Shown here piece by piece: positions 33,968 to 45,182 of a stretch of 64,000 nt of DNA (positions are counted from its first letter, which is position 1; every line of letters begins with the position of its first letter). The notes beneath the pieces were generated by a model, which saw nothing but the letters and a program-made list of their open reading frames with translations, was not told the DNA's origin and ran no database searches. This DNA comes from Berberis thunbergii (Eukaryota > Streptophyta > Magnoliopsida > Ranunculales > Berberidaceae): contig QNQO01000202.1 in assembly GCA_003290165.1 (NCBI GenBank), forward strand, positions 310,001 through 374,000, given 5' to 3'. The position numbers and the translations under genes are program-made.

Positions 33968-35412
33968 TAGGGGTGGGCATCCCATCCCGCGGTCCCATCC
34001 TGTCCCGTCCCGTTCCGATTTTTTCGGGTCTTAATGGGATTGAATAATTTCATCCCGATCCCGTCTCGTCCCGTCCCGATCTAGAATGGGATGGAATGGG
34101 ATGAAGATTTTCAATCCCGCCAATCCCTTCCCATCCCGAACTAATTTTTTAATATTAATTATTAATATTTTTATTTACTTATTTATTTATTTATTAAGAA
34201 ATTTCCTAAGTTATATCTCATGTATCATGTTAACATTAATTCCATATTGGTCTTGATATCAGACAGAAAAGAATGATATGCAAGACATAATTTTTTGGTC
34301 TCCTGAGAGGGACCTGTTAGGTGTAGTGTTGATCTGGTTGGATTTCAGGGAATGATTAGCCTGATGAGTTATAGCAGTGCTATGCAGCATTATCCAATGG
34401 TGAGCTTAAAGTTGCACTGATGTTTCTTTCAATCACAACATTATATGTTTTTTCTTTTCTAAATCTTCTTATGTGCAGATCCAGGTCCCATTTGTGAGAA
34501 TTGTACAAAAGGAATATAGATATACAGAGATGACAGATAGAATGGAAGTCGTGGTAATTTAAGTTTTATATTATAGTGGCGGAGTGCTCTCTTGTTACAG
34601 AGAAACTGAGTTGTTCGTATATTCTCATCTTTTTCTTGCTGAGCTTCTTCATTGAACGGAAAACTTCAATAAATCAGGGGTTTCGCTCTTGGCAGCCTTG
34701 TTGACATTTTGGGGTTTAGTTGTGACTTAGCTGTCAAAAGGTTTTCTTTGAACATTAATGTTTGTGTGTTGCTTGTCATGGTTACAATGGAGTGTTTCTT
34801 TAAAAAGATTTGGGGCAGAGAAAAAATTGACCTGTTGATAAAGTCTTAAACTTATGAAACATTTTGAATAGGTATAATACTTTTTATAGTTGAAAGCTTC
34901 GGCAGTTTGAGAAGATTGGAGTCAATTGAGACTTCAATTCCAATGAATTGCAATGTTTGAGTGGTATGTAGTTGAGCTGTACTCAAGCAGGTCACTCAAC
35001 CACCCATCCAAATATTATTTGATTCAATTTTGTTTTACCTTGTAAATATATATTGGTGTTTGTTGCATTTCTATTTAGTCTATACAAATTCAAGTGTGCA
35101 GTGAGGCATTCGATTGGCTGTTGTATGGTTCATACACCTTTTTTAAAGGATATGTGTATCTTGTGTTATCTGAAAAACCTTTTGTTCAAAGTTAAAGGAT
35201 GTTTTAACTTCCCGTCCCGTCCCAGCAGTTTAGCAGTTCCAGGCTTCTATTTGATATGTCCAGATTAGCACGCTGATCTCGTCCCGTCCCGAACCCGTTT
35301 GGGATGGGACGAGGTCGAGATAAGGTTTTTTCCATCCCGTCCCGATCCCATATGAACGGGATGGGATAGGGATGGGTATATCTCGTCCCATCCCGTCCCA
35401 TGCCCACCCCTA
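33968..35412. mobile_element. Non-autonomous hAT element 1
   Basis: 1445 bp bounded by terminal inverted repeats TAGGGGTGGGCA and TGCCCACCCCTA and by a perfect 8-bp duplication ATTTAAAG (33960-33967 and 35413-35420), the hAT signature. About 150 bases inside each end are packed with CATCCCGTCCC-type repeats. No transposase is present. The interior holds two splice-bounded open stretches that look like captured exons. Confidence 0.93.
34349..34553 (+). other. Possible captured gene exons inside hAT element 1
   Basis: Bases 34349-34399 (17 codons, ending MQHYPM) follow a TTTCAG acceptor and precede a GTGAGC donor. Bases 34479-34553 (25 codons, starting IQVPFVRIVQ) follow a TGTGCAG acceptor and precede GTAATT. 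Both are in phase 0 and join into one open frame of 42 codons. I do not recognise the source gene. Confidence 0.4.
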
Positions 35413-35477
35413 ATTTAAAGCATCTTAACGAGAGCCATGCTCTCACTTCATCTTTACAAGTCATATCTTAGGTCTTG

Positions 35478-35803
35478 GGAAATCCTTTTTCTCCACCAAT
35501 TACTAATTTTTCTTGCATTTGCCTGGAGGAAGGTTTTATTTTATGTTAATTTATTTATTTTACCTCCCAGGTGAGCGTATTTGATTGTGTCAGAATATGT
35601 TTGCATTTGAAACCTGAATTTCATAACTAGCCCGGATGTATAATTGAAAATGCATTCAGAAATCACACACAAAACAACATTCTTATTAATCCAGCTACCA
35701 ATTAAACTTTGTTTCAATTTGCCATCTCGAGCACATAGGCTGCTGACTGAAGGTTTCATCTTAACAGAGGTCCAGGTATGAACTTTAGTATCGGAGATGC
35801 ACT
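35478..35803. other. Interval between the RING relic and the CACTA-like end
   Basis: No supported gene. A minus-strand open frame at 35541-35831 has no recognisable motif and runs into the CACTA-like end. Confidence 0.4.
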
Positions 35804-36290
35804 CACTACAAAAAAAAATTGACATCAGCAACGGCTAAAATCCGTTGCAAATTGACCCAAAACCGTAGCTAAAAGGAATCAGCGACGGCACAGCAACCGT
35901 CGCTATCCCGTAGCTACATTTATCGTCGCTATTTGATTCAGCGACGGCATATAACTGTCGCTAAAGTGTAAAATAGCCATGGCTAACTGATTTTTTTTAA
36001 TTAATATTTTTTTATATTAGCGACGGCATTTTGCCGTGGCTAATTGATTTTTTATAAAAACTTTTAACATTATTTTTATATTAGCGACGACATTGTGTCG
36101 TGGCTAAATGGTATTTAAAGAAAAATACTTTAACGTTAGCGACGGCATTTAGCCGTGGCTAACTGATTTTTTTTATTTTTAAATTTAATATTTTTTATAT
36201 TAGCGACGACATTTTGCCGTGGCTAATTGATTTTTCTAAAAAACTTTTAACATTATTTTTATATTAGCGACGGCATTGTGTAATCACTGT
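35804..36290 (+). mobile_element. CACTA-like left terminus with subterminal palindromes
   Basis: It begins CACTACAAAAAAA, like the CACTACAAGAAAA ends of plant CACTA elements. Many short inverted motifs follow (AGCGACGGCA facing TGCCGTGGCTA), spaced about 60 bases apart with AT-rich DNA between, which is typical of CACTA subterminal regions. The motifs stop near 36280. The adjoining flank is ACT at 35801-35803. No transposase is seen next to it. Confidence 0.68.
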
Positions 36291-36334
36291 TTGAGTAACT
36301 TGCTGTAATGCTGGAATTTTTATTCAGGTTTGGG

Positions 36335-36377
36335 GATCCTAAATAACCCCTCCTCAATTTCCAAAAAAAAAAAAAAA
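36335..36377 (+). mobile_element. SINE 3' end fragment
   Basis: GGTTTGGGGATCCTAAATAA, then CCCCTCCTCAATTTCC and a 15-base A run, matches the 3' end of the SINE-like element at 17130-17191. Only the 3' end is recognised; the 5' part is missing or too diverged. Confidence 0.5.
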
Positions 36378-36397
36378 CCTTGTTGTAATCCATCTCT

Positions 36398-38016
36398 TGT
36401 TAAATAATTTTTTTTAAATAATTCAGAGTTTATCCTATTCATCTCATAAGGAGGTATTTATAGAGATACAAATATAATTCTAACTAGGAAAGGAAAAAAA
36501 TTTGAATCCCGATTAATCCGGTATTCCTAGTTATATAATTTACCATTCATGTTAGCACTCCCCTCGAGATGTCGCATAGATATCACAAATGCCCAACTTA
36601 ACAAGTGAATTGGCAAATGCAATAATATCCCTTAGAATTACTTCCAATTATCTCCCCGCTGCTGAGATCCTGATTGATGTAACAATGCGGAATCCACCAT
36701 AAAATCAGAAGAGGCAGCACGTTGTGCTGGCGATGGAGACAAGTCAGTGGTACAAATCTCCGCCCTTCCTTCCTTTAGACTAGGGTGATTGGTATGTCCC
36801 TCACGAGCCTTATTTTCTTGGTAACTATCCCACCACTCAGAAATCCATGCTTCTTAAAACACTTTTCCTCAACATGCTTAGTGCTTTCACAACGAGTACA
36901 ACTTTCATCACCAAAACCTTGAGATGAATGTTGAGTAAGTAAATTGCTCCCAAATTTCATGACAGCCATAGCCACGCTAGAAGCAACACCCTGATTAAGC
37001 ATGGTATTGTGGCATTGCTCCTCAAGTTGAACAGTTGCAAATGTCATTTCCGAGGTAGGAAACGATTATCTACAAAGAATCTCTCCGCGAATAACATCAT
37101 AAATATCATCAAGACCAGTCAGAAACAAAATAGGTTCCTTGTCAATCTCCTTTTTGTGAGCTTGAATACCTACGACTGGGTAAAAGTGATTAGCTTATAT
37201 GGTGATCAGATTAGAATAATAAGAGGCAACCTGCTTAATCTCCATGGCTTTGCGGGGCATGATCGTAGACAACCGACCTATCAACACCTTCATAATATGT
37301 TTGCAACATGTCTCCCAAACACTTTTTGCAGTAGGAAGATGAATAAACAACTTCATCACATTCGGTTCCATGGCATTGATGAGCCAACCTTTCACAAAAG
37401 CATTCTCCATCACTCACTTCTCATAAGTTGCATTGTAAGGAACGGGTTTTGGAGTAGTACCAGACTACCAGTAAGATATCTCATCTACCTCGTACGCCAA
37501 TAAACATGGAGAAAACTTGAGACCAAAGAGTGTAGTTCGTGCAATTCAACTAGACACCATACGGAATAGACATCAATTTCGAAACCACAGTCACAATTGG
37601 TGTAGGCATAGCAGGTAGTGGGTGTGCCAGACAAAGTGTAGGGCAAAGGCGGCAACAAAAAATCAGCAAGACAAGGGAACAAATCAACAAGACAACAACA
37701 AATCAGCAATAAATCAACAAGGTAAATCAGCAAATACAAAGGCATAGCAAGGCAGGGCAAGAGCAAAAACAACAAAAGCTAGGATAGCAGTGGAAACACG
37801 ATCCTAGGATCATTGCCCTAATACCATGATAAATAAAATAGTTTTAAATAATTCAGAGCTTACTCCATTCATCTAACAATGAGGTCTTCATAGAATACAT
37901 AATCTTTACTAGAAAAGAAAAAATAATTTGAAATCTCGGTTAATCCAATATTTCTAAATAACTACAATCCCTGCTAATTCGATATATCTAATTATATAAT
38001 TACTATTCATGTAACA
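36398..38016 (-). mobile_element. Short copia element with LTRs and gag only (TR-GAG type)
   Basis: Minus strand, 1619 bp. The LTR at 37827-38016 is the 5' one and that at 36398-36557 the 3' one; they are diverged but alignable, and the direct repeat ATCTCT flanks the whole (36392-36397 and 38017-38022). The primer-binding site (37815-37826 on the plus strand) resembles TGGTATTAGGGC. The CTCGAGGGGAG purine stretch abuts the 3' LTR. The 1.27-kb interior carries only gag: 37413-37195 reads VKGWLINAMEP and TAKSVWE, and 37047-36775 has a zinc-knuckle remnant (CTRCESTKHVEEKCFKKHG). Frameshifts break it. No protease, integrase or RT is present. Confidence 0.8.
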
Positions 38017-38022
38017 ATCTCT

Positions 38023-38982
38023 ATCTCTGAAGTATGAACTTGTTGAGATTACTCAATCTGAAATTAAATAATGCAAAGAAGGATGAAGGGTGTTCCAAGT
38101 ACTTAATCCATTTTCTGAGCAAGTAACCAACTGTCTCAAGTAAGTTATATCGGCACTTCTTCACTTAAATACTGCATCTGCATTTGCGTGCATGTACATA
38201 AAAGAGAAGCACATTGATTGCTCTTGTATTTATCAAGTCAAAATTAGTCTAGAACCCAATTGGGTTTTGTGAAAATTCTCCCTGCTATCAGACTCAGTAA
38301 TATTTCATACCAAATTTCAAAAAAGAAAAAAAAAATCATGAAGTTTGGTGAATAATGCGATCCTTTTTGGTTATGTTCATTTACGTATTTTAAAGTTGTA
38401 TTGACGAAGGAACATTCCACAGATGAGACATGGATCCATGATCAACGTGCTATGGATGGTCACTGAGTGCTTCCTACAATTATCGTGAGGACCTTCTTGG
38501 TGGATAGGCAATCCATATGTTCAAATTTGGATACGGGATCCAATGTTCTACATGCATGGTAAACAAAAAACAACCGAGTGTATCATACATGCACAAAAGT
38601 TTCAATGTGGAATGAGGTAGTCTTAGATGGTACGAGAACTTGCTGATAACCTAAATGCATTTGTCCTAGATGTGCATGAAGTAATTTAATATGAGTGGAA
38701 TTCAGTGCTTGGCGGTGAAGAAGGCTCTAAGGATGACGCAAACAGGAAGTTTGAAGCAATCATGTGAGAGGCATCATCGTTGTTGTGTCTATGCTTCCAA
38801 CATTTATCCTGGAAGCTATCTCAGCTCTATGGGATTAAGCATCATGGTTTGGGTCATATAATGAATTCTCAGATTGCAAAAATCTTTCATTCCTAGGAGA
38901 CTGCAAAATTTGTTGCTTTCTTCTATCCTAACAAGTCGAGCTTCCTTTTACATGTTTAACTTGATTGGAGTACCAGCAATGA
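38023..38982. other. 3' flank of the CHX gene
   Basis: About 960 bases with no open frame or motif that I recognise. It holds the 3' untranslated region of the minus-strand CHX gene at its right side. Confidence 0.5.
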
Positions 38983-41900
38983 TTATGGTTCTCTTTCTAT
39001 GTCGACTTCTTGGTTTGTATTCTGGATAGTTTCATTGTTTTCTCTTTGTTCTCCATTGCTGTCTGGTGTTTCAGTTAAATCCCGTTGCATTCCCAATCCT
39101 ACATGTTGTTGCATCACAAGCACAGAGACTGTTGCTGTGAAGTCAGATGACGCTAGTAGGTCTCCTATTGTACCCAACTCGGGGCACTCACTCCAATCAG
39201 TTAAACCTGCCGTAAGTGGGCTTATCATGCCTTGGCCCCTCCCGACAATGAACAAGTCATAGCTGGTATCGATGGACCGTATTGCTGCCACTGTCTCTTC
39301 TCCATTGTTCACTACCTTCTCTATGTAGTTAACAGAGTCCTTGCTCGTGTTCTTCACTCTGAAAGCATTAATGAATTCATCATCAATTTTTTTCTCCATG
39401 TCATAATCGAAGGTCACTGTTAGGATTCTCTCCTCGTTGGGGTCTTCGTAATACTCTGTGGGATCCACTACATTATCTCCATTCATAAATCGTAATAAAG
39501 TTAATGAGATGCCAGGGTGCTCTACCATCTTGGATGCATAGGATAGCGCCTCTCTGTCATCGGGTCCTGCAAAGAAAAGCACAACAATCTGATGGGAAAT
39601 GTGGTCAGTTGTGGCTTGCGTGGAGCTTTGTAGACCTTTGTCCACAAAGATGCCTACAGAGCAAGGAGCATTGGCCAATACATTCTGGTTGACAGTACGG
39701 ATTGAGGGGTTGATTGATTCCATAGCACCATCAACAGCTTGCTGTTTATGGAAAGGAACTATGATGAGTGCAGTGCGCTTGTCCTCAGCAAGATTGCAAA
39801 TGTCCTCATGCATTGTGGAGTAAGGAGAGATGACAGTGAGTGGTTGAACAACTACTCCGATGGAATGCTGCTCATAGTTTTGCAGTGTGCTGAAGATGTG
39901 ATGAGATTCAGCCTGAGAAGGGCTGTGTTCTGGTTGAGAATGGATTGTGAGCATGGCAGATTCACGACTTGTCAGCTCCACAAGATGAAGTGCATACACA
40001 CATATTGGAGACTTCTTGGAGTGATTGGTTGCCTCCAAAAGATTGATTATGGTGGGAAGGTTTCGTGTTGTGTGTATGCATGTTAACATCCTCAACTCTG
40101 ATTCCGGCTTTGAATTCATAACACTCCTGGTCTTGTAGGGCGCAAATCGCCTTGAAGGCTTGTAGAAATTCATTATTGTAGGCGTAATTATAGATGTTGT
40201 TACCACAGCCAATACAACCATAGTTGCAAATGCTTCTTCAGTCAAAACCTGTGCCAATTGACAGATAAAAGGTATTACACAATTAGATGTATAACTTTGC
40301 AGAAAAATGATTTGAGTTTTGCTTCACAAATTGTAACTTTTGGAGAGATGGTAAATAAATACCCCTTGTTCCCTTCCAACATTGAGGATGAGCACTTCTA
40401 TAAGGCCTTTACTGTTCATGAGCAGTCCAAGAGCAATACCATCCTGAAATGGCATCTGATACCAAAGGGCGATGAGGAGGGTAACACCCAACTTTGCAGC
40501 AGCAGCCACAATGATAAGAAGGAGTAGAAATAACCAGTTTGCTGAACCATCAGCACTAATGCTCCCTATATTAGTCCGTAGCCCACTTACAGCAAAGAAT
40601 ATTGGGAGCAGCAATCCCGAGACAAAGTCCTCGACCTTTTCGATAAGAGCTACTCCTAGTGGGCCATTGGGTATCACCAATCCATAGACGAAAGCCCCAA
40701 AAATGGAATGGGTACCAAGTGTGTCGGTGATGAAGCCACATATCATTACTCCTGTCAAGAGTAGACATATATGGACTTCACTAAAGTACTCTCCTTCTGG
40801 TGTCTGCCTTATTATCCAATAGATGGCTGGGCGAATGATAAAGACGCAGAAGGCAACATAGGCAACACTAGAGAAAATGACACTAACAACAGCCCAGGTG
40901 GCAGTGTGATGACTCTCTGCCATTGCTACAGCCAAGGAAAGGAGGAGCCATGCGAACATGTCATTGATAAGTGCAGCAGACAGAGCTATCCTGCCAAGCT
41001 CACTGTTGAGAAGTTTGAGCTGAGCCAGGATCCGAGCAAGCACTGGGAAGGCAGTAGCAGAGACGACAATACCCAGGAAGAGGAGGAAGCTGCCTTTACT
41101 AACAATTTCTTTTTTTCCCTTGAAAATGTAAGAACATGATGCACCTATCACAAATGGCAAAACCATTCCAGTAATGGCAATAACGAAAGCCTTTCTGCCA
41201 GTGCGCTTGATTACAGTGATGTCCATCTCCAGACCCACCATGAACAAGAAGTAGAGTAGTCCTAGATTTGCCATTGTCTCTAGCATCATTATACTCCTCA
41301 ACGGGAATACGTAGTCAGCGTAACTTTTTATGTATCCCAATCCAGATGGACCAAGCATAATACCACCCTGTATATCAAAAGGTATGTCTTATTGCATTAA
41401 TCTTTCATATTTATATTTGTTTGTATGTGACTTTCTGTGATCTGTGAATGTGAATGAATGAAGAGATCATCCACATCCAATTGGTTTGAACTCTTGGTGA
41501 AATTAATTGTGAAATTTTTAAGCAAAACCACCTGCAAGATAATGTTACATGTATGCAATTGAACGAACAAAAAACCAAAGCAAACTTGCAATGCTAACAC
41601 CCACCTCTAAAATATAGTTTGAAATGCATGCAATAAAAAGAATAAAAGACTATTTTTTCATTTCTCATGTTTGATGAATATCTATAAAACCAAGTAGTCA
41701 CATATTCATACACGCAACAAGAATCACTAAAAAGAGAATGTCATCCTATGTATATTATAATTAGTTTTGTAAATGTTAATAAAAAATTAGAGATAACGAA
41801 ACAATAGATAGTATAGTATATAGTACTAGAGGCGCGAGTCATTTTATAAAAAACAAAATCCCAGAAACAAAAGAGGTGACAAGTAAACTTACAATTATCT

Positions 41901-42132
41901 CAGCAATGACCGTGGGTTGTTTCAAAGGTTTGAGAACAAAGACAAAGAAACGAGTAGTCACAACGATGATGGTTGTTTGGAAAATGAAGAGAGGTAGAGA
42001 GAAATTCCAAGGGTTATCGCCTACCCATAATCCATTTGTTGTAATCTTGCCCGGTGAATAACACACGGAACCAAGAGTTGTGCCAACAGTGATGTTCGAT
42101 ATTTGACCACCATGATTTACAGTGGTGCTCAT
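38983..42132 (-). CDS. CHX-type monovalent cation/H+ antiporter (CPA2 family)
   Basis: Three exons, 42132-41893, 41367-40363 and 40248-38983, with introns of 525 and 114 bp (GT..AG, phase 0), give 836 aa, normal for CHX. After a short polar N-terminus come about 12 membrane segments (roughly residues 45-430). The exon 1-2 join makes the conserved IIGGIMLGPSGLG. The ion-path motif LINDMF has Asn215-Asp216. MNSKGLIEVLILNVGREQG follows before the tail. Residues 430-836 form the long hydrophilic, USP-like C-terminal region. The family exchanges K+ (or other monovalent cations) for H+ on endomembranes or the plasma membrane. It is closest in style to the CHX15 group, but I cannot prove the subclade. 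The frame is intact. Confidence 0.93.
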
Positions 42133-42638
42133 TTTTTATCTTTTCAGTTGTTTTGTTCTGGTTTTAAAGATGAAAATGATGATAACATAGAAAAGGAAGA
42201 AAGAAGAAAGTGAAGAGGAAGAAAGCAAGAAGAAAGGAAAGAAAATGAAACAAATTGTGATGGTTGAGGTATTGAATGGAGAACAACGGCTGATAGAAAT
42301 ATCATTTAGCTATTTGAGGGAGTAATCAGCAATTGAGGTGAGTATGCAATCTCTCATTGAGAGCATGAGAGTGTTTCACTCTCCTGTATACAATCTCAAC
42401 ATGCCATGTCACTGTAAATTCTCATTCACCATCAATTTTAACACTTAATTTTGATGCCATAATCTAGCAAATATCATACAACGATCTTATTTATTTATTA
42501 TATATCATAGTTATTATACTTACCATGTGTTTGTATGGACCGCTCTTATGAGTGACACATTGCTTATCGTGGACCACCATTTTGAACCCGTTTGGTTGCA
42601 TCTACTTGTTTTTTTTTTGTTAAAAGCCATTATGCATA
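42133..42638. other. CHX upstream region
   Basis: About 500 bases upstream of the minus-strand ATG. The first 130 are purine-rich on the plus strand (a pyrimidine-rich leader on the gene strand). I see no convincing TATA box. Confidence 0.4.
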
Positions 42639-42662
42639 ATATATATATATATATATATATAT
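42639..42662. repeat. (AT)12 microsatellite
   Basis: An uninterrupted AT repeat of 24 bases next to the 3' end of a minus-strand LINE remnant. Confidence 0.9.
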
Positions 42663-44170
42663 GGTTAAATACAATTACAAATTTGTTGGCCTCGCCAAGT
42701 TATGAGCCTCCACATTGAAGTCTCTACATACATACTTATAGTTCCATGTCAGAAGCAAAAAGAACAGGTGTCTAGTATTACTAATGATTGGACGCCAAAC
42801 GCAGTCCTTAGCAAAAGAAGGGGTGAGAGTCATCATCATGGAGAAGACTAATGATGTTCGCCGAATCACCAAAAAGGAAACATGTCCTCTACTGCTGTGC
42901 TCGGATAAGAAGTAGGGATGCCTCCGTTGCATAGCACTCCGCCATCGTACTATCAAGAACTATGCCCAATATCATGCATGTTGTTGTAGTGTACAGCTTG
43001 TCCATGCAGATCGATCGCAAACACACCTAAAGCTCCCTATTTAGAGGAGTTAAAGAAAAAACGTCAAAATGATGAAAATCGTATCCGGGTCCAAAACAGG
43101 GGGAATGGGCCTGGGCTTATTAGATCTGAGGTTGAGTTTGTGATGTCATGCTGATTGGATTTGGGCATGTATCATTGTAATTCGGGAGGTCACAGTCACA
43201 GAAAGGGAACCAAGAGTGGGTGGTCTCGTGGTGAGTTGTCGAGGTGTGAGAGGGAACCTGATTATCCGTAATAGTTGTTTCAAGAATTTGGGAAACCGAG
43301 ATGATTCTAATAGAGGGATCCCGTGAGTTGGTGACAACTTTGGTATATAGGTGGAAGATTACTGGTAGTGAATCAAGGTTTGTGCCAGGATGTCCAGTTT
43401 GATGTAAGGAGGAAAAGAATGTTTGAGTGGAGATTTTGTTCATGTTGAAAACACTTTTGTTGCGGATTTGCCAGATAATTAGGAGAACAACTGTAAATTA
43501 TGATAGCATTTCATATTTATCCTTAGGATGGGCCTTGGTCGTGTCTCAGATGAACTTTAAAAACCCCAACATGGAGGGAGGATTGTAATTTGTATGTAGC
43601 CAATCAATGGATAGGAAGGAGAAAAGCCAGAATTTGTTGATGACCGAGCAAAGGAAGAAAATGTTAGTGACCTCCTCCGTATGATTCTGGCAAAAGATGC
43701 AGCAGTCATTAATCGGTGTGTGAAGCCTAGCTAGGTTAGACATGTTAGGGAGAATTTTTTGGCTGATCTTCTAGAGAGCATTAGCGGGCGCTTTAATTTT
43801 CTGAAGTTATCTGAATTGTTTATCCCGGGACACTGCATTAGAATTGGAACTTTCCAGTTGATCAAGGATGAAAGCATGTGTAACACTTTTAACTGAAAAG
43901 AGTCATTGTTTGTCAAACAGCCAGATGAGTTTGTCAAGACTTTCTGATGGACTGATAGTGATGTCCAGGATACTCCTTATTGTCGGGGAACGAAAAAGCG
44001 ACATAATCAAGGCCTTGTTCTCCATTGAGGTGTCTTGCCAGAGGAAAGAAGCCAAAGATCTGGGATGGAACCGAGATCAGTAGCAGTAAGAGGTGTCGGT
44101 AAACATTCTGCAAGGATGAATCCTGACTCAACCCAATAATCCTTCCAGAGGTCAGTGTTATTTCCCAAAA
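42663..44170 (-). mobile_element. LINE ORF2 C-terminal remnant
   Basis: Minus-strand fragments in the order expected for the end of a plant L1-type ORF2. About 44131-43750 is RT-end debris. At 43743-43546 lies a zinc-binding reverse transcriptase domain (CCIFCQNHTEEVTNIFFLC). A linker follows at 43443-43120, and an RNase H-like end at 42956-42675 finishes with VCRDFNVEAHNLAR. Stops and frameshifts are frequent, and the RT core is missing. Confidence 0.7.
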
Positions 44171-45144
44171 GAAGGTTTTTATTTTAATGGGGCGCTTAAA
44201 ACGCCTCTAAGTTAGAGATTCTCCAAGGGTAAAAGCTAAATTTGATATCCCATTTTAGCCAAAAGCTAAATTTAGGGATCTCATATTTCCTCATCACTCC
44301 AACCATATTCCCTACTTTAAGTTTTTATCATTATTTAAATATATCTTCCACTTTTTATATCAATTTAACTTTAATTATATTTTTATACTTGATGCGTCTA
44401 AAATTCGTTCTTTTGTAAGTATGACCAGCAAAACAAATGTTAGATTCCCACAAACCTTTTTTGTATCCGAAGGAACTCCGATGCTTAAGTCAGTACTCAG
44501 TTGGAGATGGAGATAAATCTGGACATAACTCAGTTAAAGTTGCATACCTTTGTCGAATCTTCCCTTTACCTTATATAATGGTCATTGTTAATTTCTTGAA
44601 TGACTTAAGCATGCGAGGCACAACAAGGGGAGACGTTCTTTATAACAGTCTCATCCTTTATGAAGATACGTCTTCGGAGGTATAACTCCCTCCACGACTC
44701 TTTTTCTCTGTAACGTTCCTTACTTTTAAGGGAGAACTTTAACGAGGCTGAATTTGGACATTTAACTATGGTTAGTCTGACAGACCTTGTTTGGGCTTTT
44801 ATGATTGGATTAGCCATTTTTGGGCTTTATGAATTGGCCTGTTTTTGGATATTTGATACTCGTGATGGATGATTTGCCACGTGTGTGGCTACAAAGACGA
44901 TCTTATTTGATGTATCATCAACTACTCCCCCCTTTAGTTAGTGGGTATGCTGACATGACCACTAACTCAACGACGGTTGGACTTTTAATTTCATCATTGC
45001 CTCGCATTTAATACTGTTAGTAGTTTTTGGTGGGTTGGTATTTCGATCTCTTGTTCGTCCGTTTGTTTTCGTACATATTTATAGATTTTGTGCAGCCATC
45101 ATATCTCGCACGTCGTCCTATGAGCAGTCTCTTTGTTGCTCTGC
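44171..45144. other. Interval without recognised gene
   Basis: It includes a short repeated phrase (AAAGCTAAATTT at about 44231 and 44264) and AT-rich DNA. Nothing coding is supported. Confidence 0.4.
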
Positions 45145-45152
45145 TATATAAA
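45145..45152 (+). promoter_or_regulatory. TATA box ahead of the gypsy-type fragment
   Basis: TATATAAA lies 38 bases before an ATG at 45183 and about 100 before the MSVSDML frame. It could be a promoter within an old LTR; no LTR pair was identified. Confidence 0.35.
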
Positions 45153-45182
45153 AGAAGACGTGAATGATTTGTTTATCTCTTT

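Larger units (their letters stand above)
33900..35477. repeat. Relic of the RING gene 3' flank, split by a hAT element
   Basis: Bases 33920-33967 and 35413-35477 read through as one diverged match to the RING gene 3' flank (about 31220-31352 in unit 3): AATGCANCATCTANAAT, GTCAAGNTTAGAGC, AACGAGANCCATGCTCT and TATNTTAGGTCTT. The two parts are separated by the hAT element at 33968-35412. This is a third, older trace of the RING locus, lying outside the array. Confidence 0.72.

Noticed and set aside
34141..34200. TTATTTATTTATT-rich stretch as a possible regulatory or matrix attachment site
   Set aside because: Plain AT-rich filler inside a transposon; the same kind of sequence occurs in the other hAT copies.
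35204..35464. Minus-strand open frame with many charged residues
   Set aside because: It is read through the subterminal repeats of hAT element 1 and its flank, so the frame is a by-product of GGGATGGGA repeats.
35930..36290. Regularly spaced repeats that could suggest a CRISPR array
   Set aside because: The spacers are themselves repeats, the motifs are hairpins of a CACTA-like end, and this is plant nuclear DNA.
38999..41139. Several plus-strand open frames of up to 122 codons
   Set aside because: They are antisense shadows of the CHX gene.
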